Source: Penium margaritaceum
Taxonomy: Eukaryota; Streptophyta; Zygnematophyceae; Desmidiales; Peniaceae
Length of the DNA: 64,000 nt
Reading direction: 5' to 3'
Assembly (NCBI GenBank): GCA_023375785.1
Contig: SZWC01004883.1
Location: 74,563 to 138,562, forward strand
The notes beneath the pieces are model-generated. The model was not told where the DNA came from and searched no databases. It was given only the letters and a program-made list of their open reading frames with translations. The position numbers were made by a program, and so were the translations under genes. This document shows, piece after piece, positions 24,940 to 34,280 of the stretch. Numbering within the stretch: the stretch's first letter is position 1; each line of letters opens with the position of its first letter.

Positions 24940-25533
24940 CTACTGTGCATCAGCAAGCACAGCAACAGTGGGCACTGCAAGGACTGCTAGTGCAAGAGCA
25001 CCAGCAATCGACGCTACCACTAGGGTCACTAGAGCAATAGTCACAGAGATGGTAGAAATCACTACACTAGCAACCATAGATGACCCTGACAATGGAGCTG
25101 CTGTTGTTGTAGAAGTGGAGGTGCAAATGGATGCTACTGCGGATGCGGTAGCAGATGCTGTGGAGGCAATGTTGGAGGCGATCGACGACGTGGCGGCACA
25201 GACCTGTGTGAAGATGTCAGTTGTCGCTGCAGCAATGGGCCCTGTGACGATAGCGACCTCCTTGTAGGCCTCGGTAGAACGGCCCGTTGAAGCAGTTGCA
25301 AGAGCACGGGATGCCCTGGCCGCGTCCGTAAAGGTGGCTATTGTTGTAGTGGGGACTTCTATGGCAGCAGAGGCAACTCTAGTAATAGTAAGCAATGCAG
25401 AGGCTGCGTTGCTGTTGTGACAGGCAAAGAAGCTTGCGGCCGCAGTCTCGGAAGCAAAAACTTCGCTCCTCCTCGATGTGTCCTGGGTAAGGGTAGGCGA
25501 GATGCAGGCCTGCAATTGCAATAGATGGTACAT
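24940..25533 (-). pseudogene. Ala/Thr/Val-rich leader frame of Copia-D
   Basis: An open frame of 197 codons begins MYHLLQLQACIS and soon becomes Ala/Thr/Val/Ile-rich (VAIVTGPIAAATTDIF, VASVVISTISVTIALV). The last 60 residues are hydrophobic enough for two membrane spans. It ends at a stop (ADAQ*) and is followed within five codons by the reverse transcriptase start region MHDELKALDDHAVYK. About 3 kb of gag and pol found in relatives is therefore missing at this joint. The same kind of frame lies in the leaders of Copia-A and Copia-B. Function is unknown. A frame this long with no stop, in an element that has only one other stop, is notable. Confidence 0.6.
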
Positions 25534-25872
25534 CTGCCCTATCCACTAGATACGTGGAGTTCAGCGGATCTGTGCTACGGCAGGGACTATTGGTGCTGCT
25601 GTGGCGGAGAGCAGCGGCAGCGGGGTTGGCGGCTGGTGGCGCACGGAGCTCGTGGCCAATCCGCGTTGCAAAGACACGCGAAGGCCAGCCACCGTCCTGT
25701 GCCTTCAATGGCACTGTGGCGGGAAGACACTCGCACGACACACGCACCTGGTACGGCAGAAGCGGAGGAGGTGGCGGTGGCGGCAAAAGTGGAGGCTGGA
25801 GCGACGCCGACGGCGGGCGGACCCACTTCCCACATCAGTTGCGACTAGAAGAAATGCACGCGCTCACTCATT

Positions 25873-25884
25873 ACTCTGATACCA
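25873..25884 (-). other. Primer-binding site of Copia-D
   Basis: The minus strand reads TGGTATCAGAGT directly after the LTR. Eleven of 12 bases match the initiator tRNA-Met site used by many plant LTR retrotransposons. Confidence 0.88.
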
Positions 25885-26392
25885 GTAGGACATGCCAGAA
25901 GCAGTGAGACGGCAAGGAATCAAGGCTAGAAAGACCTCATGGACGTTAGAGAGCGGCAAAAGACATGGCACGCGCGACGGTTTTTGCAGTCGCGAGTGTT
26001 AGAGTCATGCGACGACGAGGTAGTCCTTGTCAGGAGAGCGAGAGCGATTGAAGTGAGCGAGCAAGCAGGAAGCTCACTCTAGCTCGGCGCTTGATCTGCA
26101 CAATTGCGGATTTGACCCTGTTCGCACATTTTGTCTGTCATCCAAACTCAAGCAACACAGTATTCACCATGAGTACCAACTCCGGTGGGACGAATCCTTG
26201 CACAGATTCTGCATGCACTAGGAGAGCCTAAGAGATTGTAATATTGTGAGTTCCATGGCTCATAGCCATGTCTCGGCGGCAGAGAACGTGCCGGCTGTAA
26301 CGTCTCTTCTCTCTGAGTCACCTGCATCGGTGATGTGTGAGATGTGCAACGAGGCCAGAGGTCACCATGTGTCTGTGACACACAAACCAACA
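25885..26392 (-). repeat. 5' LTR of Copia-D
   Basis: Read from 26392 it starts TGTTGGTTTGTGTGTC and ends CCTAC beside the primer-binding site, 508 bp in all. Blocks such as GGTGACCTCT, CATCACCGATGCAGGTGACT are shared with the LTRs of Copia-B and Copia-F. Confidence 0.82.
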
Positions 26393-26397
26393 CTACG

Positions 26398-27142
26398 GGC
26401 TCAATCCCCCCGCTGTTAGAACTTGGAGATCTCATCCACCCTAGAGAAGGGTGGTTACCGTCGAAGTACTGTTGATCCAGCTCTCTTCTTGAGTGCACCC
26501 TCACAGCCCTTTGTGCCCATTTTGGTCTATGTGGATGATCTTCTTACCGCGTCACCCAACCCCGCCGTTGTGCAATCGGTGAAGGCCATGTTGCAGTCCA
26601 CCTATGAAATGGACTTGGGTCTTACTCGTGTGTTCCTCAGCATGGAACTTAAGCGTGACCGCCAGCGCCGAACGCTACACGTACATCAAGCAGCCTACAT
26701 CCGTAGCCTGAGGAAGCATATTCGACCTTGCTGGCTGTGACTCCTACTGCATCCACATCGATTATTCCAGATGCCCAGCATCTTCTGAGTCACTCGACCA
26801 CACTCAACTGGACGGAATTGTCGATGTCGCCGATTACCTCAGCGTGATTGGATCCTTGATGTATCTTGCCACCACCACCCAAGAGGACGTAGCCTTCTCG
26901 GTCAACTTCCTTGCTCAGTTTTCTGAGCATCCACGTTAGAGGCATCTAAAGGCTCCGTTGCGTGTCATACGCTACGAACTGTCCACTGCACGTGTTGGAC
27001 TGTGTTACAGGTCACAGTCCCCTGTGGTTGTGGACGGATACACTGACAGCGAGTGGGCTCATGACACAGACGCACGTAGTCGCACGGGCTACATCTTTCT
27101 TGTGGGTGGGACTGCTATCTCGTGGAAGAGTGGCAAACAGGG
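26398..27142 (+). pseudogene. pol: Reverse transcriptase C-terminus and partial RNase H of Copia-B
   Basis: The frame resumes after Copia-D as QSPRC*NLEISSTLEKGGYR, with TAG where Trp is conserved. It keeps an intact LVYVDDLLTASPN (about 26524) and LTRVFLSMELKRDRQRR. After a frameshift it continues VADYLSVIGSLMYLATTT and the RNase H start GYTDSEWAHDTDARSRTGYI. It ends at ISWKSGKQG, where Copia-C interrupts it at 27143. Only a short piece (GCVA) can be matched beyond Copia-C at 34928, so most of RNase H has been deleted. Confidence 0.88.
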
Positions 27143-27781
27143 TGTTGTGCTGTGAGTTGTTTCCGTCCATTTGTCCAGCTTACTGTGACCACTCGGCCGT
27201 GTCCATACTCGTGCAAATCCCTGATGCGGACCCAGCTGGCGCCGGAGCATTGACGGTTGGTGGATCCAGCCACCAGTAGCTGCCAGACGGTTGCCACGAC
27301 GTCCTGGGTGCATGCTGGGGTGCTCTGAAGTTTTTCTGCAAGTGCTAGAGTTTTCTCGGTGGACTAGCTCTTGAGCTTGATTTGCATGTTTTCCGTCCAC
27401 TGATTGATGCTGGACTTGTGCGTGTGACCAGTCGTAGCGTCCTGCTTGAGATTCTCCATCTCCAGGTTCAGACGGTGCTGCGTTTGGATGTCTGTGCGCA
27501 ATGTTGCGGCCAAAACAGTGGTTTTGAGCCAGTTTTAGGACAAACTGACACTGCCGCGTGAGTCACCCGCCGTGTGCCGCAGCAGGTATTTATGCTATGT
27601 GCTTTTCAATTGTCATCTCTCTCTACGTTACTAAGCTATTGCAGCTTATGAGACTTTGCGCGTCTCCCTAGCCTGATCCTTGCTATTTCTTGCACCTGCT
27701 TGCTTCCTAGTACGCTAGCTGACTGGACAGTGTCGCCACGTGAGAAGCAGCAAGGTTAGGAAGCCTCCTGGCAATTTCTCA
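27143..27781 (+). repeat. 5' LTR of Copia-C
   Basis: TGTTGTGCTG to GCAATTTCTCA. It aligns with 34281-34927 throughout. Related copies lie at 17031-17260 (partial), 49871-50446 (truncated) and 55817-56469 (solo). A shared block TTACTAAGCTATTG, GAGACTTTGCGCGTCTCCCT near the 3' end is the best-conserved part in all five. Confidence 0.95.
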
Positions 27782-27793
27782 TGGTATCAAAGC
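27782..27793 (+). other. Primer-binding site of Copia-C
   Basis: TGGTATCAAAGC begins on the base after the LTR. Eleven of 12 bases match the initiator tRNA-Met site. Confidence 0.92.
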
Positions 27794-28692
27794 AGCGAGA
27801 CCCTTCTCGCTGAGCTGCGCTGCAGAGACGCAGCACAGGCAACAGCAGTGAGGGTCACCGCCGCCGCCACATCCTGGGACCCGTCGCAGCCGACGTTGGC
27901 AGCAGCGACGTCACCACGCAATCGCCACCACCGGAGCAAGTGGAGCTGCGGCAGTGACGAGATCCATCAGCCACACCGGCCAGCAGCAGCAGCACCGGGT
28001 GGCAGCAGCAGCCGTGTCTGGCTTCTAGCCTGTACACACAAAAAAAAGGGAGTAGCAGCTCGCAGCAGCAGCTTGCGGCGGCGGCTGAGAGTAGTGGCAG
28101 TGCGCAGCAGCGGCAGCAGCTTGCAGCTGTGACGGCATCAGCAGCGGCAAGCAGCACCAGCAGCGCAGCAACAGCAGCGAAGCAACAGCAGCGCAACAGC
28201 AGCATTGCAGCTGCTGCTGCGACAGCAGCAACAGTGGCAGCAGCAGCATTGCAGCGGCGACAGCGGCCACAACAGCACAGCACCAGATCCGTCATAGCAG
28301 CAGATCTGCCGTAGCTTGCGCACGACTGCCACTGCACAGCAGTGCTGCGCAGCTGCGTAGAAACTGCGCAACACTGCACAGGCCTGCATGGCACTACATA
28401 GGCCTGCGCAGCCCCTGCGCAGCCGCGAGCAGGGGGTGACGAGGTCACCCCCACCGGTCACGCGGGGCTCGCGTGACCTCCAAAAAAAATCGCTGGCATA
28501 AACAATGCTAGCGAAGAAATGCTAGTGTTTTTTTCGCTAGCGTAAAAAAAACGCTGACGTCATCAAACACTGTGCTGACGTCAGTTTTTTGGTCAGAACG
28601 TCAATTTTTCTAGACGTTTCAACTCCTCGAGAAACGCTGTCAGTTTCTTGTTTGGGGTGTTTTTTACATTCTGCCCCATATTGAGCATTGCG
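27794..28692 (+). other. Copia-C leader: GCA/CAG-rich tract and packaging-like hairpins
   Basis: About 900 bp separate primer site and gag. 27960-28320 is rich in GCA/CAG trinucleotides and reads as Ala-, Gln- or Ser-rich in different frames. Towards gag, GGTCACGCG and CGCGTGACC (28456-28464 and 28470-28478) form a perfect 9-bp stem with a 5-nt loop. CGCTAGCG is a palindrome near 28534. GCTGACGTCA is repeated at 28553-28562 and 28574-28583, each copy holding the palindrome TGACGTCA. Such structured segments next to gag often serve RNA dimerisation and packaging in retroelements. That role is inference here. Confidence 0.6.
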
Positions 28693-30915
28693 ATGGCGCC
28701 GGTCCGTGTCAAGGACAAAGGACTCGTTGACCCCTCTTCCTCCTCTTCGAGCGTTATGAGTCCGCACTCGCAGTCCCGCATGATTGACGAGCTTTGTCGG
28801 TCACAGGACGAGATGCGCCGGCAGCAGCAGAGGCAGTCTGACGCATTGCAGGAGATCACGGAGTTACTGCGGGGTCGTTCGATGGCTTCACAGCAGCCAC
28901 CTGGAGGATCTACTGGAGCTGCACCATCTTCTCAGCAGTCCACACCCTACACAACGCCGCGGCCTCAGCATCACTCATCACAGGTGGACTCCTGGGATGA
29001 GGAGATTGAGGATGACTCACGCGAGCACGAGATTCGTGTGCTTGAGGAGCGCATCTGTGAGTTACGTTTGGGATCACAACCTCCCACTCCGCCACCCTCT
29101 CGCCGTCAAGATCAGCCACGTCGTTCAGCAGCGTTCACCTTTGGTGGCGTTTCTCTCACTAGTAGGCTCCCCATACCCCGTCCACTGTCTCCCGAGCCTG
29201 AGGTCGCCCTCCCCACAGAGCGGCGACTGAAGGACTTTGAGACACCTCCACCCCGTTACGATAGTGAGGAGGGCTTCAATTGCTGGGAGACCTTGTTTCA
29301 GGTGTGGGCCGATTCTGAGGGTGTCTGGCCTTACTACCACAGCCAGTACCAGACCTGCGACACTCACCAGGTCCAGACAGCAGCGAGAGCGATGCCGCGG
29401 GAGACTGTGGTCGACTTCCGACCCTTTCTCGGTGAGACCGGGACCGGGACTAGAGCAGATCCACGTCTGGGGTGGGAGCTGGCCCTGACACTTCTCGTTG
29501 TGGAGACCCATGTCACGAGGTCGGCACGACTACGTGAGTTTCACTCCCTCTGTTAGGGTCCCACGGAGCTTGCAACTGACTACTGGAGGCGCGCGATGCG
29601 CCTCTATACGCGCCTTGGGACCGGTGGCGGGACGCAGTTGTGGGCACTCGACACCATCATGATGGGGCCGCATTTGGACCACGTGAAGCTCTTTACGGGC
29701 TTCAATCGTGTGGCTCTCTATGAGTTGTCAGAGTCACTACAGCTGCTTCCTTGGGCCCATCGCTACTTTATCCAGGCCACATCGGCTCATGAGGCTGCCA
29801 TCGCCCATCAGTAGGGTCCACTTGTTGCAACAGTGATTGCGACCCCTCCGACGCCTCTGTCCCTGCTCACTAGTCCCACCTTGACCGCTTCCTCCTCCTC
29901 CTCCTCTACCCCAAGCGGCCACACTCAGGGCGTTGCAGCGGCCGTACAGGGGAAGAAGGGGATGAAGCGACGTGGGAAGGGACAGCAGCAGCAGCCGGCG
30001 AGTAGTAGTAGTGGACGTTATGTCCACTGCTACAATTGTGGAGGCGCTGACCGCTACACGGAGTGTGAGCAGCCCCTTGACTGGACTCGGATCATGCGCG
30101 CCCTTCAGGCGGCGCACACGCAGCGGATTTCCTTGAGTGACACACGGACTGGGCGCGCCGCGACCACGAGTGCAGCAGACGCATCTGCTTCATCAGGCGA
30201 CAGCGGTGATGTGGACCCTCGGGATCGCACGATTGCGGAGCTTCGTCAGCTGCTGGCGCTTCGTACTCAGGGAGGTACAAGTATGTTGTCACAGCCGAGT
30301 GGTCCCGACTTTGCTTGTCTTACTGCGTCTGTTGCTCGTGATGATGCTTGTGGTGGAGCTATGATGGCTTGCGATGAGGATGGACCTAACAGTACCGACT
30401 GGCTTGACGAGTCACAGATCCGTGTTGTTCGTCGTTGTCCCGAGTCCTCTGCTGAGCGTCCAGCAGAGGCAGAGTGTTCTGTGGCACGTTCCTCGGTGTC
30501 AACAACTGGTCGTGAGCCAGGTGGCACCTGGATTATTGACTCAGGGGCCACCCATCACATGACCTATCGTCGTAGTGACTTCGTTGTGCTCGGTCCCGTT
30601 GCGTCCGTTCGGTCTGTTCGCACAGGGTCTAGTCAGTCGTTACCTTTGCAGGGAGTTGGATTTGTACGGTTTGATGGTCCGTCTGGCCCCTTGTACATTT
30701 CTAATGTGCTCTTTGTCCCTGCTCTTGAGCTCAGCCTGCTCTCTGTTCGTGCATGCACCAAGATGGGTCTCACTGTTGAGCACTCTGCTGACTCTGCCAC
30801 AGTGACTGCTCTTGACACACGCGCCATTGTGCTTCGTGCCTCTGTCGTTGATGACCTGTATCGTGTGTCTCGTTGCACTCCCTTTGTCTCTTCTCCACCT
30901 CTCTCCTCTTCATGA
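28693..30915 (+). pseudogene. gag-pol: gag and protease of Copia-C
   Basis: ATG at 28693 starts MAPVRVKDKGLVDPS. A Gln-rich coiled-coil-like segment follows (DEMRRQQQRQSDALQEI), then an acidic helix, the gag core WETLFQVWADSEGVWPYY and HVTRSARLREFHSLC. TAG stops lie at 29554 and 29812 in an otherwise continuous frame. After a basic tail (KKGMKRRGKGQQQQ) comes the nucleocapsid motif HCYNCGGADRYTEC, with Arg where His is expected. The protease site WIIDSGATHHMT near 30530 is intact. The frame runs on to TGA 30913. The stop at 29554, SLC*GP, also occurs in Copia-F at 62838-62840. Confidence 0.9.
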
Positions 30916-31570
30916 GTGTTTGTCACTGGCGTTCTCTCCCATGAGCACCAGCGCTTGTTACATCGTCGCCTCTTCCATGTGAGCTCGGACACTGTGTCTA
31001 AGCTCATTCGCACACAGCCAGCCCTCGGTCTTGACGCAGCTTCTTTTGAAAAGCCGTCCAAGACCGACTGTCTTTTTTGCGCCCAGGGTAAGATGCATCG
31101 CTGCTCTTACCCTGACTCCTCCTCCCGGGCACTGTGCCCACTAGAGTTGGTCCACTCGGACCTTCTCGGTCCTCTCCCAGTTGAGTCCCTCTCTGATCGG
31201 GGTCGATATGTTCTCACCCTGACTGATGACTTCACCCGGATGCGGTCGGTCTACAGCCTCCGCCACAAGAGCAATGCCGCATTAGCGGTCCGCCTGTGGC
31301 TTGTGATGGCTGAGCGTCAGTCTCGTCACACCCTGACCACATTCCGCTCAGATCATGGTGGCGAGTTCTTGGGCGAGATGGATGCCTACTTTGCCGAGCA
31401 CGGTATCTTTCACCAGCTTTCCGCCCCTGCTACACCACAGCAGAATGGTGTGTCTGAGCGTTGGAACCGCACCATGGAGGATGCGGTTCGCGCATCCTCC
31501 ATGGTGTGAGTGTGGTCTACCGGAGTCCTTTGCCTTTAAGGGCTTCTCCTACATGACGTGGGTCTAGAAC
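30916..31570 (+). pseudogene. pol: Integrase of Copia-C
   Basis: In the same frame as protease it reads HQRLLHRRLFHVSSDT and CLFCAQGKMH (the HHCC zinc domain), then LVHSDLLGPLPVES with the first catalytic Asp, RYVLTLTDDFTRMRSVY, FRSDHGGEFLGEM with the second Asp, and QQNGVSERWNRTMEDAV with the Glu. All catalytic residues are present. A frameshift near 31500 moves the C-terminal domain to the next frame, where MTWV*NRLPHGPLLDH has TAG in place of Trp. Integrase would insert cDNA into the chromosome. Confidence 0.92.
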
Positions 31571-31573
31571 CGC

Positions 31574-32600
31574 TTGCCGCATGGTCCACTTCTAGACCAT
31601 GTCACACCGTATGAGTTGTGGTTCGGCCATCGTGCTGATCTCCGTCTCGCTCACGTCTGGGGGTCCCTTGCCTGTGTCGAGTACACCGAGGATCAGCAGG
31701 GGTCTAAGGTCTCACCTCAGGGATGCATGTGTACCTTCCTTGGCATCTCCCCGCGGTCGAAGGCCTGGCGTTTTTGGGACCCTGCTCGCCACCGCATTAT
31801 CGAGTCTCGAGATGCTCTCTTCTTTAAGGCTCTCACCTACCGCGACTTGTCCAGCATTCTGTCGCTGGCTGCCGACCACGTTCCTACTTGTGTGGCCTCC
31901 CGGCGGATGGGGGAGTCTAGTCCTGCGGATGGATCCGGCCGGGCCTCTTCACCTGTGGTCCGGTCTCCGGCTGCTGACGATTTGGCCATCGTGGCTGTGG
32001 GTCCAGTCGCCCCATCAGTACCCTCTGGTGCACCCGATCTCGTGCCTGTGCCGGTCCCCTATGCCACACCTGATCCCGTGCCAGTGTCAGACCCCTCTAG
32101 CACACCCGATCTTGTACCAACGTCGGTCCCCTCTGGCACACCTGATCCCGTGCCGGTGTCAGACCCCTCTGGCACCCCAGATCTCGTACCAGCGTCCGTC
32201 CCCTCTGGCACACCTGATCCCGTACTAGTGTCAGTCCCCTCCGTCACACCCACTCCCGTGCATGCACCCATATCCCCTATGGCTCTGGCTCAGCAGCCTT
32301 CCCCACAGCATGAGGTGAGCGTTGCATCGGGCTACTCCCGTGAGCCCGGTGGTCGCCTTCGACCATTGGCCTCTGGGGCTCAACGGACTGCTGACTCTAC
32401 GCCCAGACGCCCGACTCGTAGTGTTCAGAGTGGCGAGCCTGGCACGAAGGCCCTTGGCTTGAGTGTCCAGGCAGACTACACTGAGGTGCACCCAGCATGT
32501 CCTGTCGACCACGAGTTGGTCTCTCGAGAGTTCATGGTCGCTTGCGATGCCGCAGCCGACCTTGTCGTGGTGAGACCGAGTCCGGAGGCATGTGTCTTAG
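31574..32600 (+). pseudogene. pol: Integrase C-terminal domain and linker of Copia-C
   Basis: PYELWFGHRADLRLAHVWG, CTFLGISPRSKAWRFWDP and IIESRDALFFKALTYRDL mark the C-terminal integrase domain. A Pro/Ser/Val-rich linker follows, with seven 12-residue repeats, and then the frame runs on into reverse transcriptase. The whole stretch 31574-32872 is open. Confidence 0.88.
32015..32266 (+). repeat. 36-bp (12-residue) repeat in the Copia-C linker
   Basis: Seven tandem copies of exactly 36 bp encode units such as SVPSGTPDPVPV and SDPSGTPDLVPA, which alternate in an A-B pattern. The position, between integrase and reverse transcriptase, and the 36-bp period match the repeat at 12931-13356 in Copia-A. 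Confidence 0.93.
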
Positions 32601-32639
32601 CCACCCGGAGCACTCCCTTGACGATGCCTGATCGAGGCA

Positions 32640-33440
32640 CGTTGAAGGAGGCACTCTCAGCTCACGATGCAGACCTGGGGCGTGCTGCTTGTGAGGATGA
32701 GCTGAGAGCTATCCATGAGCACAAGCTTGTCGACCTCCCGCCTGGGCGGAAGGCTGTACAGGCCAAGTGGGTCTTTCGCAAGAAGGTGAAGCCTGATGGC
32801 ACACTGGATCGCTACAAGGCTCGCTTGACGGCCAAGGGGTTCTCGCAGGTTGAGGGAGTAGATTTCACTTAAACCTTTGCACCCGTTGGCCGCATGACCA
32901 CCGCTCGCACTCTGTTCGGGGTTGTTGCTCACCACGACTGGGAGCTACACCAGATGGACGTGAACAACGCGTTCCTCCATGGCACCTTATAGGAGGAGAT
33001 GTACATGGTCCAGCCACCTGGATTCGAGGTCGGTGACAAGGTCTGGCGCTTGCGCAAGGCCTTGTACGGCCTGAAACAGTCACCCAGGTGCTGGAACTTG
33101 GAGATCACTGGTACACTGACACGTGCCGGTTACGTACAGAGTGACGCTGACCCGTCCCTCTTTCTCGGACGGACAGCTGAGAACTTCACCGCCATCCTGG
33201 TCTACGTGGACGACCTCCTGATTGCGTCTCCTTATATGGAGGCCGTGAAGGAGGCCAAGGCAGTTCTCCAGGCTGCCTACAGGATGAAGGACCTTGGTCC
33301 TGCAGCTGTGTTTCTCGGCATGGAGATCGTGCGTGATCGTCAGCGACGGACACTCTTGTTGCATCAGGCACGTTACGCCCACGTTGTAGGGGAGTAGTTT
33401 GCTGACCTCCTGGGTGCAGTTCCTACAGAATCCACCCCCA
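32640..33440 (+). pseudogene. pol: Reverse transcriptase of Copia-C
   Basis: It reads LVDLPPGRKAVQAKWVF, YKARLTAKGFSQVEGVDFT, a TAA at 32870 where relatives have Glu, [15 protein letters not shown], a TAG at 32990, then MYMVQPPGFEVGDKVW and ALYGLKQSPRCWNLEI. The catalytic motif LVYVDDLLIASP (about 33198) is intact. GPAAVFLGMEIVRDRQRR follows, then a TAG at 33395 and a frameshift near 33430. The enzyme would be an RNA-dependent DNA polymerase. Four lesions make it a pseudogene. Confidence 0.92.
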
Positions 33441-34184
33441 TCACCTGACGGGCAGGATGCTCTGAAGGTGGATGACCCCGCAGACCTGGGGGAGACAGTG
33501 GATGTGACCCTGTACTTGCGCCTGATTGGCTCCTTGATGTACTTGGCCACTACCACATGACCCGACATTGCCATTGCCATCAACCTCCTTGCACGGTTTT
33601 CACAGTGTCCTCGGGCGAGAGCCCTTCATGCGGCTGTGCGAGTGGTGCGGTACGTGGTGTCCACATCGTACCTCGGACTCTGCTTTCGACGGCAGTGTTC
33701 GGTGGTAGTCGACGGCTACACAGACAGAGACTGGGCGTGGAGTCCTGATGGGCGCAGTCATACAGGCTACGTGTTCCTTCTTGGTGGCACCGCTATGTCG
33801 TGGTGCAGTGGCAAGCAGGGTTGTATCGCACGTAGCTCATCAGAGGCTGAGTATGTTGCTCTGGGGGCTAGGGCTGCTGAGGCGGTGTGGCTCCAGCGTC
33901 TATTTCGTGAGTTGCGTCAGTCTGTGCCTTGCATTGTTCTGCGTTGTGACAACCAGAGTGCTCTTGCCATTGCAGAGAACTCTGGTGTGTTTCATGCACG
34001 CACGAAGCACATTGCTGTTGAGCATCACTTTGTGCGTGATCTTGTGGAGCGACAGGTGATCTCTATCATCTGCATCGGCACGGACATGCAGCGGACTGAC
34101 TTCTTGACCAAGGCACTTCCACGTGAACAGTTCATGGTGGCCATTCGTTCTGTTGAGCTACGCCCCTTGCCTGAGAGTGGCTGA
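33441..34184 (+). pseudogene. pol: RNase H of Copia-C
   Basis: After a frameshift the segment reads VDVTLYLRLIGSLMYLATTT, a TGA (33557) where Arg is expected, then DIAIAINLLARFSQCPRA. RNase H follows uninterrupted: GYTDRDWAWSPDGRSHTGYV, MSWCSGKQGCIARSSSEAEY, VLRCDNQSALAIAENSGVFH, TKHIAVEHHFVRDLV and TDFLTKALPREQF. It ends at TGA 34182-34184, about 90 bp before the purine tract. Confidence 0.92.
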
Positions 34185-34270
34185 GAGGGGTGTGTGAGCA
34201 TGGACTGTTGAGCATCTTGTTGTGCACCTGGGTCAAATCTGCACGTGTATGGACATGCGTACCATCGGGT

Positions 34271-34280
34271 CATGGGGGAG
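34271..34280 (+). other. Polypurine tract of Copia-C
   Basis: CATGGGGGAG sits directly before the 3' LTR (TGTTGTG). The same ten bases precede the 3' LTRs of Copia-B (35071-35080) and Copia-F (55442-55433, minus strand). This is where plus-strand DNA synthesis starts. Confidence 0.9.

Larger units (their letters stand above)
23935..26392 (-). mobile_element. Copia-D: truncated, internally deleted copia inserted in Copia-B
   Basis: On the minus strand the order is LTR (26392 to 25885), tRNA-Met primer site, a proline/glycine-rich leader, an Ala-rich frame and then directly reverse transcriptase. Gag, protease and integrase are missing. The element breaks off inside the domain that joins reverse transcriptase to RNase H, at the equivalent of VRYTLST, and has no 3' LTR. 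Even so CTACG flanks it on both sides (23930-23934 and 26393-26397), as a target-site duplication would. Its LTR resembles that of Copia-B. Confidence 0.85.

Noticed and set aside
27855-28454. Minus-strand Cys/Ala-rich frames over the CAG tract
   Set aside because: These are complementary-strand shadows of the GCA/CAG repeat in the Copia-C leader.
19865-33559. Reassigned nuclear code with TAG/TAA read as Gln (as in some ulvophyte algae and ciliates)
   Set aside because: Gln fits the Copia-B gag stops, but other TAG, TAA and TGA codons sit where Trp, Arg or Glu is conserved, and the methyltransferase ends at TAA where its family ends. Deamination explains all of these better.
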